DNA of 41,499 bases from Nostoc sp. LPT (GTDB taxonomy: Bacteria > Cyanobacteriota > Cyanobacteriia > Cyanobacteriales > Nostocaceae), in contig NZ_JABXKF010000062.1 of the NCBI RefSeq assembly GCF_017115165.1, positions 1-41,499 on the forward strand. Direction: 5' to 3'. This document shows positions 6,831-15,975 of the stretch, piece after piece (position 1 is the stretch's first letter; each line of letters begins with the position of its first letter). The translations under genes were made by a program, and so were the position numbers. The notes under the pieces are model-generated. The model made no database searches, had not been told where the DNA came from, and worked only from the letters and a program-made list of their open reading frames with translations.

Positions 6831-9800
6831 ATGAGCGCAAAAGTTGATGGAACTTTAAGGATTGCTGGCTACCAAATCATCAAGCAACTTTATTCAGGTT
6901 CTCGTACTCAAGTACATCGGGCAATTCGAGAATGCGATCGCCTACCAGTTGTCATCAAGCTCTTAAAACGAGAATACCCAACTTTTAGCGAATTAGTACA
7001 GTTTCGTAACCAATATGCGATCGCTAAAAACTTAGATATTCCTGGCATTATCAAACCCTACAGCCTAGAAGCCTATCACAATGGTTATGCCCTAGTCATG
7101 GAAGACTTTGGTGGTATTTCCCTGCGGCAATTTACTCTAGGAAAAACACTGACATTAGAGCAATTTCTACCCATTGCTCTGCAACTGCTAGACACTTTAC
7201 ACCAGTTACATCAACAGCGCGTCATTCACAAAGATATCAAGCCAGCCAACATCTTGATTCACCCTGACACCAAACAAATCAAGCTGATTGACTTTAGTAT
7301 TGCTTCGCTCTTACCACGAGAAACCCAGGAAATCCAGAGCCTCAATGGATTGGAGGGAACGCTAGCCTATCTGTCGCCAGAGCAAACCGGACGGATGAAC
7401 AGAGGCATTGACTACCGCAGTGACTTCTATTCTTTAGGTGTGACTTTCTTTGAACTACTGAGTGGAAAATTGCCCTTTGAGTCCCAGGAACCGATGGAGT
7501 TAGTGCATTACCACATTGCGAAACTTCCACCCTGCGTCTGCGATTTCAATCCCGAATTGCCGTTGATGCTGGGCGAGATTATCCGCAAACTGATGGCGAA
7601 GAACGCCGAAGACCGCTATCAAAGCGCGCTAGGACTTAAACATGACCTTGTTACTTGCTTAGAACAGTGGCGAGAAACAGGCAAACATAACTGGTTTGAT
7701 TTAGGACAGCGAGATATTAGCGATCACTTTCTCATTCCGGAAAAACTCTACGGACGTGAATCGGAAGTACAGACGTTACTAGAAGCATTTGGTCATGCTG
7801 CTAATGGTGACTCCCAACTGATGCTGGTGGCAGGTTTCTCTGGCATTGGCAAAACCGCAGTTGTCAATGAAGTGCATAAGCCGATCGTCCAGTGGAACGG
7901 CTACTTCATCAAAGGCAAGTATGACCAATTTAATCGAAATATTCCTCTGTCTGCTTTTGTCCAAGCCTTTCGTGATTTGATGGGACAGTTGCTTAGTGAA
8001 AGCGATACTCAACTAAAGCAATGGCAAAACAAGATTTTAGCGGCAGTTGGTGAGAACGGGCAACTTCTGATCGAGGTGATTCCTGAACTGGAGCAGATTA
8101 TCGGCAAACAGCCTGCGATCGCTGAATTATCGGGCAGTGCGGCACAGAATCGGTTCAATCTGCTGTTCCAAAAGTTTATTCAAGTCTTTACCACACCAGA
8201 GCATCCGTTGGTGATGTTTCTTGATGACTTGCAGTGGGCAGATTCGGCATCGCTGAATTTGCTGAAGCTGTTGATGGCCCAAAGTAATCGCGGCTATCAA
8301 TTCATTATTGGCGCATACCGCGATAATGAGGTGTTTGCAGCTCATCCACTCATGTTGACACTAGATGAAATCAAAAAGGAATCTTCTTGCGTCAACACTC
8401 TGACTCTATTTCCCTTGAGTCAAGCAGATGTCAACCATTTAATCGCCGATTCACTCAGTTGTGCAACTGAAAAGGCATTACCGTTAACAGAGTTAGTTCA
8501 TCAAAAAGCCAAAGGCAATCCCTTTTTCACAACTCAGTTTTTAAAAGCGCTACATGAGGATGGGCTGATTACCTTTGATTCGGAGGCAGGTTTTTGGCAG
8601 TGTGATGTGACGCAAGTGCGATCGCTTGCTCTCACCGATGATGTGGTGGAATTTATGGCACAACAGCTTCAGAAATTGCCCAACATCACTCAAAATATTT
8701 TGAAACTGGCAGCCTGTATTGGCAATCAGTTCGATTTAACGACGTTAGCGATCGTCTCTGAAAAGTCGCAGATGGAAACTGCCTCAGACTCGTGGAAAGC
8801 ATTGCAAGAAGGATTGATCGTTCCCATCAATGAGGTTTACAAGTTTTATCAAGATTTGTCATTGGTCATCGATCATTTGCAAATGACAAATGCCAAAGGA
8901 CAAATGACAGTTTACAAATTCTTGCACGATCGCGTTCAGCAAGCAGCCTACTCTCTAATTCCCAACCAGCAAAAACAGGTCACTCATCTGAAAATTGGGC
9001 AACTTTTGCTGAATCATACGCCAGCCGTAGAACAGGATAAAAAACTATTTGAGATTGTTAATCAACTGAATATAGGAAATAGCTTAATTGTTAATCCATC
9101 TCAGAAAACAGAACTCGCTCAACTCAATTTACAAGCTGCACAAAAAGCAATAGCTGCAACAGCATACGCCGCCGCATTTGAGTATGCCACTATAGGTATT
9201 GCAATGCTTGCACAAGATCCGTGGCAAATAGAATATGAACTAACCCTGACACTTTATGAAGCTGCCACCGAAGCAGCTTACTTAAGTGGCAACTTTGAGC
9301 AGATGGCACAATTTGCAGCAGTCATTTTGTCAAATGCTAGAACCTTATTAGATACCGTTAAAGTCTATGAAATCCAAATTCAAGCCGCTCAAGCTCAACA
9401 TCAATTTCTACAGGGCGTGGATCTGGCTCTCAAGATTTTAGAGCAGTTAGGAATCCATTTTCCCAAGCAACCCAGCGAATCAGATATTGCATCGGCGCTC
9501 AAAGTAACCAAATCTATCTTAGCTGGAAGGCAACCGCCAGATTTAATGGCTCTACATCAGATGAGAGAGTCAGACAAATTAGCCGCCATGCGGATTCTCG
9601 TAGGTGTCTCTTCTTCTGCCTTTGTTGCCGCTCCAACACTCTTACCATTTATTGTCCTTGAGCAAGTAAATTTATCTGTTCAGTACGGCAATACCTCAGA
9701 CTCTACAAATGGTTATGCCTACTATGGACTGCTGCTTTGTGGGGCGGTAGGAGATATTGAATGTGGCTATCAGTTTGGGCAACTTGCACTCAAATTACTC

Positions 9801-12800
9801 GAACATTTTAATGCCAAAAAGTTGAAAGCCAGAACCTATGTCGGAGTATGCTGTAGTGTATTGCATTGGAAGGAGCCGCTTAGGAACACCTTAGCGCTTT
9901 TCCGGGAAGGCTATCAAGTTGGGCTAGAAACGGGAGATCTAGAATCAGCTACCATTTGTGCAGTCGTTTACGTCATGCACTCTTTGTTTGTTGGTAAAGA
10001 GCTGGGGGAGTTAAGTCGAGAAAGCGATGCCTTCCGCCTTCAACTCACTCAACTAAAACAAGAAGGACTTCTCACCCAGCTGACGATTTTTCAGCAAGGG
10101 ATTTTGAATTTAAACGGTGATTGTGCCCAAGCATGGCAACTAATTAGTAAGGCTTTCAATCAAGAGCAAATGCTGCCAGATCTCCAGCAATCAGGCGATC
10201 AAACAGCGCTGTGCTATTTCTATGTGAGTAAACTTTTTCTTGGTTATCTGTTTGGGAAGTTTGAACTTGCAGTGGAAGCTGCGATCGCAACTGAAAATTA
10301 TCTCGGCGGTGTCATCGGATTATTTGTGGTTCCAATCTTCCACACCTATGATTCTCTGGCTCATCTGGCAATCTATTCCCAAGTTTCTGCAACAGAACAA
10401 CAACACATTCTTGGGCGGGTGAGCAAAAATCAGGAAAAGATCAAAACTTGGGCTAGCTATATTCCAGCCAATCATTTACACAAGTTTTATTTGGTTGAAG
10501 CAGAACGATATCGGGTTCTGGGACATAAATTAGAGGCAATAGAATTGTATGATCGCGCCATTGCTCTTGCAAAAGAACACGGCTACACCCAAGAAGAAGC
10601 ACTTGCTAACGAACTAGCCGCCAAATTTTACCTCGACTGGAGCAAACAGCGCATAGCTGGGGAATACATAATTGAAGCCTACTATGGCTATGCTCGTTGG
10701 GGCGCTAAAGCCAAAGTCGCCGACTTGGAACGATGCTATCCGCAACTCCTCGCCTCCATCCTTGAGCAAACCCGTTCTCCCCTCTCCACTCACGAAACTA
10801 TCTTCACATTGGAAAGTGTCACCTCCACCAGTTCCGCCACTTCCAGCAGTAGCAGCGTCTCTGTTGCTTTAGATTTAGCTGCCATTCTCAAAGCTTATCA
10901 AACTATCTCAGGGGAAATCGAACTCGAAAAACTGCTCTCAGCATTACTGCATATCGTGATTGAAAATGCGGGAGCCAATAAGTGTGTGTTCATGCTTTTG
11001 GAGTCAGATCGTTTGCTAATTCAGGCGTTAGCACAGCTTTCCTTAGAGGGTGTACAGAATCAGGCTGGCAAAATCGATTTTTACCCAATGTTGCTCAACC
11101 CACAGTCTGTTGAAGACTCTGTTGATCTGCCAGTTGGTTTAATATATTCCGTCAAACGCAGCTTACAACCAACAGTGATTATTGATGCTAGGGTGCATCC
11201 TCAATTAATTAATGACTCATATATTCAACGACAGCAGCCCAAAAGTATCTTGTGTAGTCCGATTTTACATCAGGGTAAGTTGCTGGGCATATTGTATCTG
11301 GAAAATAACTTAGTAACCAAAGCCTTTACAAGCGATCGCGTCGAACTACTAAACTTACTTTGCGCTCAAGCTGCAATTTCTCTGGAAAATGCCCGACTTT
11401 ATCGAAATTCCCAGAACTATGCTCAACAGTTAACACAATATCTAGCAAAATTGCAGGCTAGTGAAACCCGCTTCCAAAATTTGGCGAATAATATTCCTGG
11501 TATGGTATACCAATTCCGTCTGGCAGCCGACGGTTCAACTTCAACACCATACGTTAGCTCTGGCTGTTTCGATTTATATGAGTTAGAGCCAGAGTTGGTG
11601 ATGGCAGGGACGCATAGCCTTTACACTATGAATCATCCTGACGATCGCCCAGCTATTGCCCAAGCGATCGCCAACTCTGCCCAAACTCTCACACCCTTTA
11701 AGGAAGAATGGCGGATTATCCTGCCTTCAGGAACCGTGAAATGGATTCAATCTGCTTCTCGGCCAGAGCGACAAGCCGATGGCTCAATCATCTGGGATGG
11801 GGTGGTGATTGATATTAGCGATCGCAAACAAGCTGAAGCATCTCTAGCTAAAGAACGAGAGTTCTTGAATGCCATTATTCACAATATTACCGATGGGATT
11901 GTTGTTTGTGATCGTACTGGCAAATTGACTTTATTTAACAAAGCAACTAGTGAATTTCATGGTCTACCAGTAGAATCATTACCAGCAGAACAATGGGCAG
12001 AACACTTCTCACTCTATCAATCAGATGGTCAAACACCCCTATCAAAAACGGAAATTCCTTTGTTTCGCGCCTTGCAAGGGGAAATTGTCGAAAATGCCGA
12101 AATGGTAATTGCGCCGAAGCATGGTTCTAGGAGAATTTTGTTAGCTAGCGGACAAGCGATCTTCGATGCTTCGGGTGATAAACTCGGTGCAGTAGTTGTG
12201 ATGCGAGATATTAGCGAGCGCAAACAAGGTGAACTTGCCTTGCAGCAAAAATCACTCTTACTAGAACAAGCGCTAACCGATCTGCAAAACGCCCAATTAC
12301 AAATGGTGCAAAGTGAGAAAATGTCTGCACTAGGCAACTTAGTTGCTGGTGTCGCTCACGAAATGAATAATCCTCTCGGTTTTATTGCTGCCAGTCTCAA
12401 ACTTGCTAAACCTACCCTGACTGATGTAGTTGAACACTTAAAACTTTATCAATCAAGCTTGCCCAATGTGAATGATGAAATCAAAGATCATGCCGAAGAA
12501 ATTGACTTGGATTATAGCTTAGAAGATTTGCCCAAGATGATTGATGCCATGTCAATGGCGTGTGATCGCCTGAAAAATATCAGCACCAGTTTACGAACTT
12601 TCTCGCGTGCCGACAAAGATTATAAAGTACCGTTTAATATTCATCAAGGTATCGACAGCACGATTTTAATCTTGAAACATCGTCTCAAGGCTAACGAGCA
12701 ACGTCCAGCAATTGAAGTGATAACTGAGTATGGAAATTTGCCTCAAATTGAGTGTTTTCCTGGACAATTAAATCAGGTATTTATGAATATTCTCGCCAAT

Positions 12801-13118
12801 GCAATTGATGCCTTAGAGGAGTCGAATATTGGGCGGAGTTTGGCAGAAATTCAAGCAAACTCCAACAGAATTACAATTACAACTTCAGTAATAAATAATC
12901 TAGTTAAAATTACCATTACTGATAATGGCAAGGGGATGAATGAACAAATCAAGGAAAAAATATTTGACCATTTATTTACGACTAAAGCTGTCGGTAAGGG
13001 GACAGGATTAGGACTTGCGATCGCTCGTCAAATCGTTGAAGAAACTCACGGCGGAAAATTGAATTTTAACTCTGTTTTGAGTAATGGTACAGAATTTATC
13101 ATTGAAATTCCAGTCTAA
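6831..13118 (+). CDS. Giant hybrid: Ser/Thr kinase - AAA ATPase - GAF - PAS - sensor histidine kinase (HstK type)
   Basis: Encodes 2095 residues. Residues 14-270 are a protein kinase domain: Lys in VIKLLK (K43), catalytic HKDIKPAN with D135, and DFS at 154-156 in place of DFG. Residues about 310-600 are an AAA ATPase with Walker A GFSGIGKT (335-342) and Walker B FLDDLQWAD (463-471). A long helical TPR-like region covers about 760-1330. GAF spans about 1365-1525, with two PAS domains at about 1545-1670 and 1680-1795. The dimerisation helix has phospho-acceptor H1843 in VAHEMNNPLGF, and HATPase_c follows with the N-box NILANAIDAL, DNGKGM and GTGLGLAIA. No membrane segment is seen, so it is probably cytosolic. 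The architecture is that of the Anabaena HstK family. Its ligand and response regulator are not visible here. A 51-base repeat-derived insertion lies in frame near residues 676-693. Confidence 0.95.
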   Translation: MSAKVDGTLRIAGYQIIKQLYSGSRTQVHRAIRECDRLPVVIKLLKREYPTFSELVQFRNQYAIAKNLDIPGIIKPYSLEAYHNGYALVMEDFGGISLRQFTLGKTLTLEQFLPIALQLLDTLHQLHQQRVIHKDIKPANILIHPDTKQIKLIDFSIASLLPRETQEIQSLNGLEGTLAYLSPEQTGRMNRGIDYRSDFYSLGVTFFELLSGKLPFESQEPMELVHYHIAKLPPCVCDFNPELPLMLGEIIRKLMAKNAEDRYQSALGLKHDLVTCLEQWRETGKHNWFDLGQRDISDHFLIPEKLYGRESEVQTLLEAFGHAANGDSQLMLVAGFSGIGKTAVVNEVHKPIVQWNGYFIKGKYDQFNRNIPLSAFVQAFRDLMGQLLSESDTQLKQWQNKILAAVGENGQLLIEVIPELEQIIGKQPAIAELSGSAAQNRFNLLFQKFIQVFTTPEHPLVMFLDDLQWADSASLNLLKLLMAQSNRGYQFIIGAYRDNEVFAAHPLMLTLDEIKKESSCVNTLTLFPLSQADVNHLIADSLSCATEKALPLTELVHQKAKGNPFFTTQFLKALHEDGLITFDSEAGFWQCDVTQVRSLALTDDVVEFMAQQLQKLPNITQNILKLAACIGNQFDLTTLAIVSEKSQMETASDSWKALQEGLIVPINEVYKFYQDLSLVIDHLQMTNAKGQMTVYKFLHDRVQQAAYSLIPNQQKQVTHLKIGQLLLNHTPAVEQDKKLFEIVNQLNIGNSLIVNPSQKTELAQLNLQAAQKAIAATAYAAAFEYATIGIAMLAQDPWQIEYELTLTLYEAATEAAYLSGNFEQMAQFAAVILSNARTLLDTVKVYEIQIQAAQAQHQFLQGVDLALKILEQLGIHFPKQPSESDIASALKVTKSILAGRQPPDLMALHQMRESDKLAAMRILVGVSSSAFVAAPTLLPFIVLEQVNLSVQYGNTSDSTNGYAYYGLLLCGAVGDIECGYQFGQLALKLLEHFNAKKLKARTYVGVCCSVLHWKEPLRNTLALFREGYQVGLETGDLESATICAVVYVMHSLFVGKELGELSRESDAFRLQLTQLKQEGLLTQLTIFQQGILNLNGDCAQAWQLISKAFNQEQMLPDLQQSGDQTALCYFYVSKLFLGYLFGKFELAVEAAIATENYLGGVIGLFVVPIFHTYDSLAHLAIYSQVSATEQQHILGRVSKNQEKIKTWASYIPANHLHKFYLVEAERYRVLGHKLEAIELYDRAIALAKEHGYTQEEALANELAAKFYLDWSKQRIAGEYIIEAYYGYARWGAKAKVADLERCYPQLLASILEQTRSPLSTHETIFTLESVTSTSSATSSSSSVSVALDLAAILKAYQTISGEIELEKLLSALLHIVIENAGANKCVFMLLESDRLLIQALAQLSLEGVQNQAGKIDFYPMLLNPQSVEDSVDLPVGLIYSVKRSLQPTVIIDARVHPQLINDSYIQRQQPKSILCSPILHQGKLLGILYLENNLVTKAFTSDRVELLNLLCAQAAISLENARLYRNSQNYAQQLTQYLAKLQASETRFQNLANNIPGMVYQFRLAADGSTSTPYVSSGCFDLYELEPELVMAGTHSLYTMNHPDDRPAIAQAIANSAQTLTPFKEEWRIILPSGTVKWIQSASRPERQADGSIIWDGVVIDISDRKQAEASLAKEREFLNAIIHNITDGIVVCDRTGKLTLFNKATSEFHGLPVESLPAEQWAEHFSLYQSDGQTPLSKTEIPLFRALQGEIVENAEMVIAPKHGSRRILLASGQAIFDASGDKLGAVVVMRDISERKQGELALQQKSLLLEQALTDLQNAQLQMVQSEKMSALGNLVAGVAHEMNNPLGFIAASLKLAKPTLTDVVEHLKLYQSSLPNVNDEIKDHAEEIDLDYSLEDLPKMIDAMSMACDRLKNISTSLRTFSRADKDYKVPFNIHQGIDSTILILKHRLKANEQRPAIEVITEYGNLPQIECFPGQLNQVFMNILANAIDALEESNIGRSLAEIQANSNRITITTSVINNLVKITITDNGKGMNEQIKEKIFDHLFTTKAVGKGTGLGLAIARQIVEETHGGKLNFNSVLSNGTEFIIEIPV
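8858..8908. repeat. Heptamer-type repeat inserted in frame in the hybrid kinase gene
   Basis: The segment starts GTCATTGGTCATCGATCATT and ends AAAGGACAAATGAC, the same sequence class as the intergenic arrays at 4948 and 24000. It is 51 bases, exactly 17 codons, and lies between VYKFYQ and TVYKFLHDR, so the reading frame continues across it. Confidence 0.8.
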
Positions 13119-13496
13119 TTTTTGCTCTTGTTGGTAAACAACTTCAGATATCTGGGAATACTAAATCTGGAAATCTTAAGGATTTAGTAATATGATTAAC
13201 AGCATGGTCAGTATTCCCGGATATCGCATCAGTGAAGAACTCTACAATGGTTGCAGAACGCTCGTTTATCGTGGGTATCGAGAGACTGACGAATTACCAG
13301 TAGTGATTAAACTGCTGAAAAATCCTTATCCCAGTTTCAGCGAACTCTTGTCTTTTCCCAATCAGTACACCATTGCCAAAAATCTCAACTCACCGCTAAT
13401 CGTCCAAACCTACAGCCTCATCGCCTACCAAAATAGCTATGCGTTGGTAATGGAAGACTTTGGGGGGATTTCTCTCAAAAATTATTTCACCTCACC

Positions 13497-13520
13497 AGAG
13501 ACGCGATATATGGCGTCTCT
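13497..13520. repeat. Palindromic dispersed repeat supplying a stop
   Basis: AGAGACGC (13497-13504) and GCGTCTCT (13513-13520) form a perfect 8-bp stem around ATATATGG. The element is followed by ACAATAG, whose TAG is in frame with the kinase. The same GAGAC...GTCTC family occurs at 25047-25077. Confidence 0.8.
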
Positions 13521-15146
13521 ACAATAGTTTTTAGTTCTAGCGATCGCACTGTGCAATACCTTAGATATATTGTATTGTGAGCGGATTATTCATAAAGATA
13601 TCAAACCCGCCAATATTCTCATTAATCCCGAAACCAAACAAGTTAAATTAATTGACTTTAGTATCGCATCTTTACTACCACGAGAAACGCAAACACTCAT
13701 CAATCCTGATGTATTAGAAGGGACACTAGCTTACATTTCTCCAGAACAAACAGGCAGAATGAATCGGGGGATTGACTATCGGACTGATTTTTATTCTTTG
13801 GGTGTAACTTTCTACGAGTTACTTACAGGTGAGTTACCTTTTCAATCAAACGAGCCGATGGAATTGGTACATTGTCATATTGCTAAACTTCCACGACTTT
13901 TAGGGAATAGAGAAGAGATTCCCCAAGTTATTTGTGATATCGTGATGAAATTGATGGCAAAAAATGCTGAATCCAGATATCAAAGTGCGTTGGGACTGAA
14001 GTTTGATTTAGAAAATTGTTTACATCAGCTACAAGTTTCTGGTAGGATTGGGAGTTTTGAAATTGCGTGTAGGGATGTGTGCCATCGCTTCATCATCCCT
14101 GATAAACTTTATGGGCGAGAAACCGAAGTATCAACTCTACTGCAAGCATTTGAGCGAGTCAGCCTTGGTGCAACGGAAATGATGCTGGTAGCTGGTTTTT
14201 CCGGTATTGGTAAAACTGCGGTTGTCAACGAAGTTCATAAACCAATTGTGCGGCAACGCGGTTATTTGAATAATTTAGCGACGGGGGCGTTCACGAGTGA
14301 TCGCGTGGAACTACTCAACCTGCTCTGCGCTCAGGCGGCTATTTCTTTAGAAAATTCCCGACTTTATGAGCGATCGCTAGAAGATGCTCAACAGCTAGAA
14401 GCAGCTTTACAAGAACTTCAGGGTGCTCAATTACAAATTGTGCAAAGTGAAAAGATGTCTGCATTGGGTAACTTAGTCGCAGGGGTGGTTCACGAAATGA
14501 ATAATCCTTTGGGTTTTATTGCTGCTAGTCTAAAACTTGCTAAACCTACGTTTACCGATCTTATTGAACACTTGAAACTATATGAACAAAAGTTTCCTAC
14601 TCCCAGAGATGAAATTACAGACCATGCCCAAGAAATCGACCTGGATTATAGTTTATCAGACTTGCCCAAGATGATTGATTCCATGTCTATGGCGTACGAC
14701 AGGCTAAAAAACATTAGCACCAGTTTGAGAACTTTCTCTCGTGCCGATCAAGATTACAAAGTGCCTTTCAATATCCACCAAGGTATCGATAGCACGATTT
14801 TAATTTTAAAACATCGTCTCAAGGCAAATGAACAACGTCCATTAATTGAAGTTATCACAAATTATGGTAATCTCCCTGAAGTTGAATGCTTTCCCGGTCA
14901 ATTAAATCAGGTATTTATGAATCTTCTAGCAAACGCTATTGATGCATTAGATGAATCTAACACCGGACGCAGTTTTGAAGAAATTAAAGCTAATCATAAC
15001 TGCATTACAATTACAACCTCAGTAGAAAACAATAGCGTGAAAGTTGCTATTACTGATAATGGCCAAGGGATGAATGAATCAATCAAAGAAAAGGTTTTTG
15101 ACCACTTATTTACTACAAAAGGTGTGGGTAAAGGGACGGGATTAGA

Positions 15147-15251
15147 ATTGGCGTAGACGCAAAGCGGCTTGTCGTCAGACATCGCCCGTCAAATTATTGT
15201 AGAAAAACATGGCGGAGCGATTGAGGTGAATTCTCAACTTGGCAAAGGAAC
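15147..15251. repeat. Kinase-tail repeat, copy 1
   Basis: These 105 bases recur at 15784-15888 with one mismatch (CAT/TAT). The segment begins ATTGGCG, contains the 27-base palindromic insert 15154-15180, and codes for IARQIIVEKHGGAIEVNSQL, the end of the HATPase domain. Confidence 0.95.
15154..15180. repeat. 27-base small repeat splitting a HIP1 site (in-frame TAG)
   Basis: The sequence runs GCG, then 27 bases starting TAGACGCAAAGCGGCTTGTC, then ATCGC. Removing the 27 bases gives TTGGCGATCGCCCGTC, which is intact HIP1 and codes for LAIAR like the upstream paralogue. The insert is nine codons, starts with TAG in frame, and is also present in copy 2 (15791-15817). Confidence 0.9.
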
Positions 15252-15783
15252 AGTCATAACCTGGCTAGGAGTGTATCAGACCATGACCCCAGGAGTGCGT
15301 CTTGGTAGATAACCCAACCGTTCGCCTTGATTTGGACAACGAACCCCAACCCGACGCGATGTTATTGATTGATGCTCAGGCGGGTGGGCAATCACACCTA
15401 AGCCAGGATGGTTACGTAGAAGGAGCACCAGAACTGGTTGCAGAAATTGCCGCCAGTAGTGTCACGGTCGATTTGGGTGACAAAAAGCGTGCTTATCGGC
15501 GGAATGGAATACAGGAGTACCTCGTGTGGCAGGTGTTTGAACAGCGCATCGATTGGTTCCACCTAGAAGCAGGAGAGTATGTAAATTTGCACCCCGATGC
15601 GGCAGGTGTGATTCAAAGTCAAGTCTTTCCAGGATTGTGGCTAGACGAATCGGCCTTGCTGGCGGGGGATATGCAACAGGTGTTAACTATATTGCAGGCA
15701 GAGGTGAATTCTATCGAACATCAAGCCTTTGTGCAGAAGTTAGCCCTGGCAGTGCAATCGGATCGATAAAGTCAAAGACTGAG
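15252..15783 (+). pseudogene. 5'-truncated, frameshifted Uma2 copy
   Basis: The kinase tail runs without a stop into ITWLGVYQTMTPGVRLG, a Uma2-type segment that differs from the matching region of the 15976 gene, and then hits a stop after an extra A (GGTAGATAAC versus GGTGATAAC). From 15310 the DNA is identical to 16218 onward for more than 400 bases, covering PTVRLDLDNEPQPDAMLL, the nuclease core and the C-terminus. The C-terminal end here reads VQKLALAVQSDR, probably the original ending. Without residues 1-80 and with the frameshift it cannot make a normal Uma2 protein, although a TTG at 15302 would open a 155-codon frame. Confidence 0.85.
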
Positions 15784-15888
15784 ATTGGCGTAGACGCAAA
15801 GCGGCTTGTCGTCAGACATCGCCCGTCAAATTATTGTAGAAAAATATGGCGGAGCGATTGAGGTGAATTCTCAACTTGGCAAAGGAAC
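15784..15888. repeat. Kinase-tail repeat, copy 2
   Basis: Second copy of the 105-base segment at 15147-15251, with a single mismatch. It continues into the authentic end of the HATPase domain and its TAA stop. Confidence 0.95.
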
Positions 15889-15975
15889 TGAATTGGTGAT
15901 TCAGCTACCATTGTCCGCATAAGCGAGAAAATCGCAGTTGTTGTAGGATAAAAATAAATTGTCTGTGTCCTAATT

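Larger units (their letters stand above)
13192..15922 (+). pseudogene. Broken paralogue of the giant hybrid kinase
   Basis: The N-terminal kinase lobe reads well from ATG 13192 until a TAG at 13525-13527, brought by a small palindromic repeat. The same frame continues from 13528 through HKDIKPAN, DFS and the ATPase P-loop GFSGIGKT. It then jumps (around 14270) from GYL straight to a GAF-end sequence, losing what corresponds to about 1130 codons (residues about 359-1490) of the upstream gene. The HEMNNPLGF H-box and HATPase domain follow, closely similar to the upstream paralogue. A second TAG at 15154 comes from a 27-base repeat in a HIP1 site, just before the IARQI helix. The last 36 codons occur twice: at 15181-15251, where they run into a Uma2 fragment, and at about 15818-15922, where they end normally (LVIQLPLSA, TAA). 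A truncated kinase or histidine-kinase piece might still be made from 13570, but the whole protein cannot. Confidence 0.9.

Noticed and set aside
13525..15156. Programmed stop read-through in the second kinase
   Set aside because: Both stops are brought by dispersed repeats and the gene also lacks about 1130 codons, so simple inactivation explains it better.
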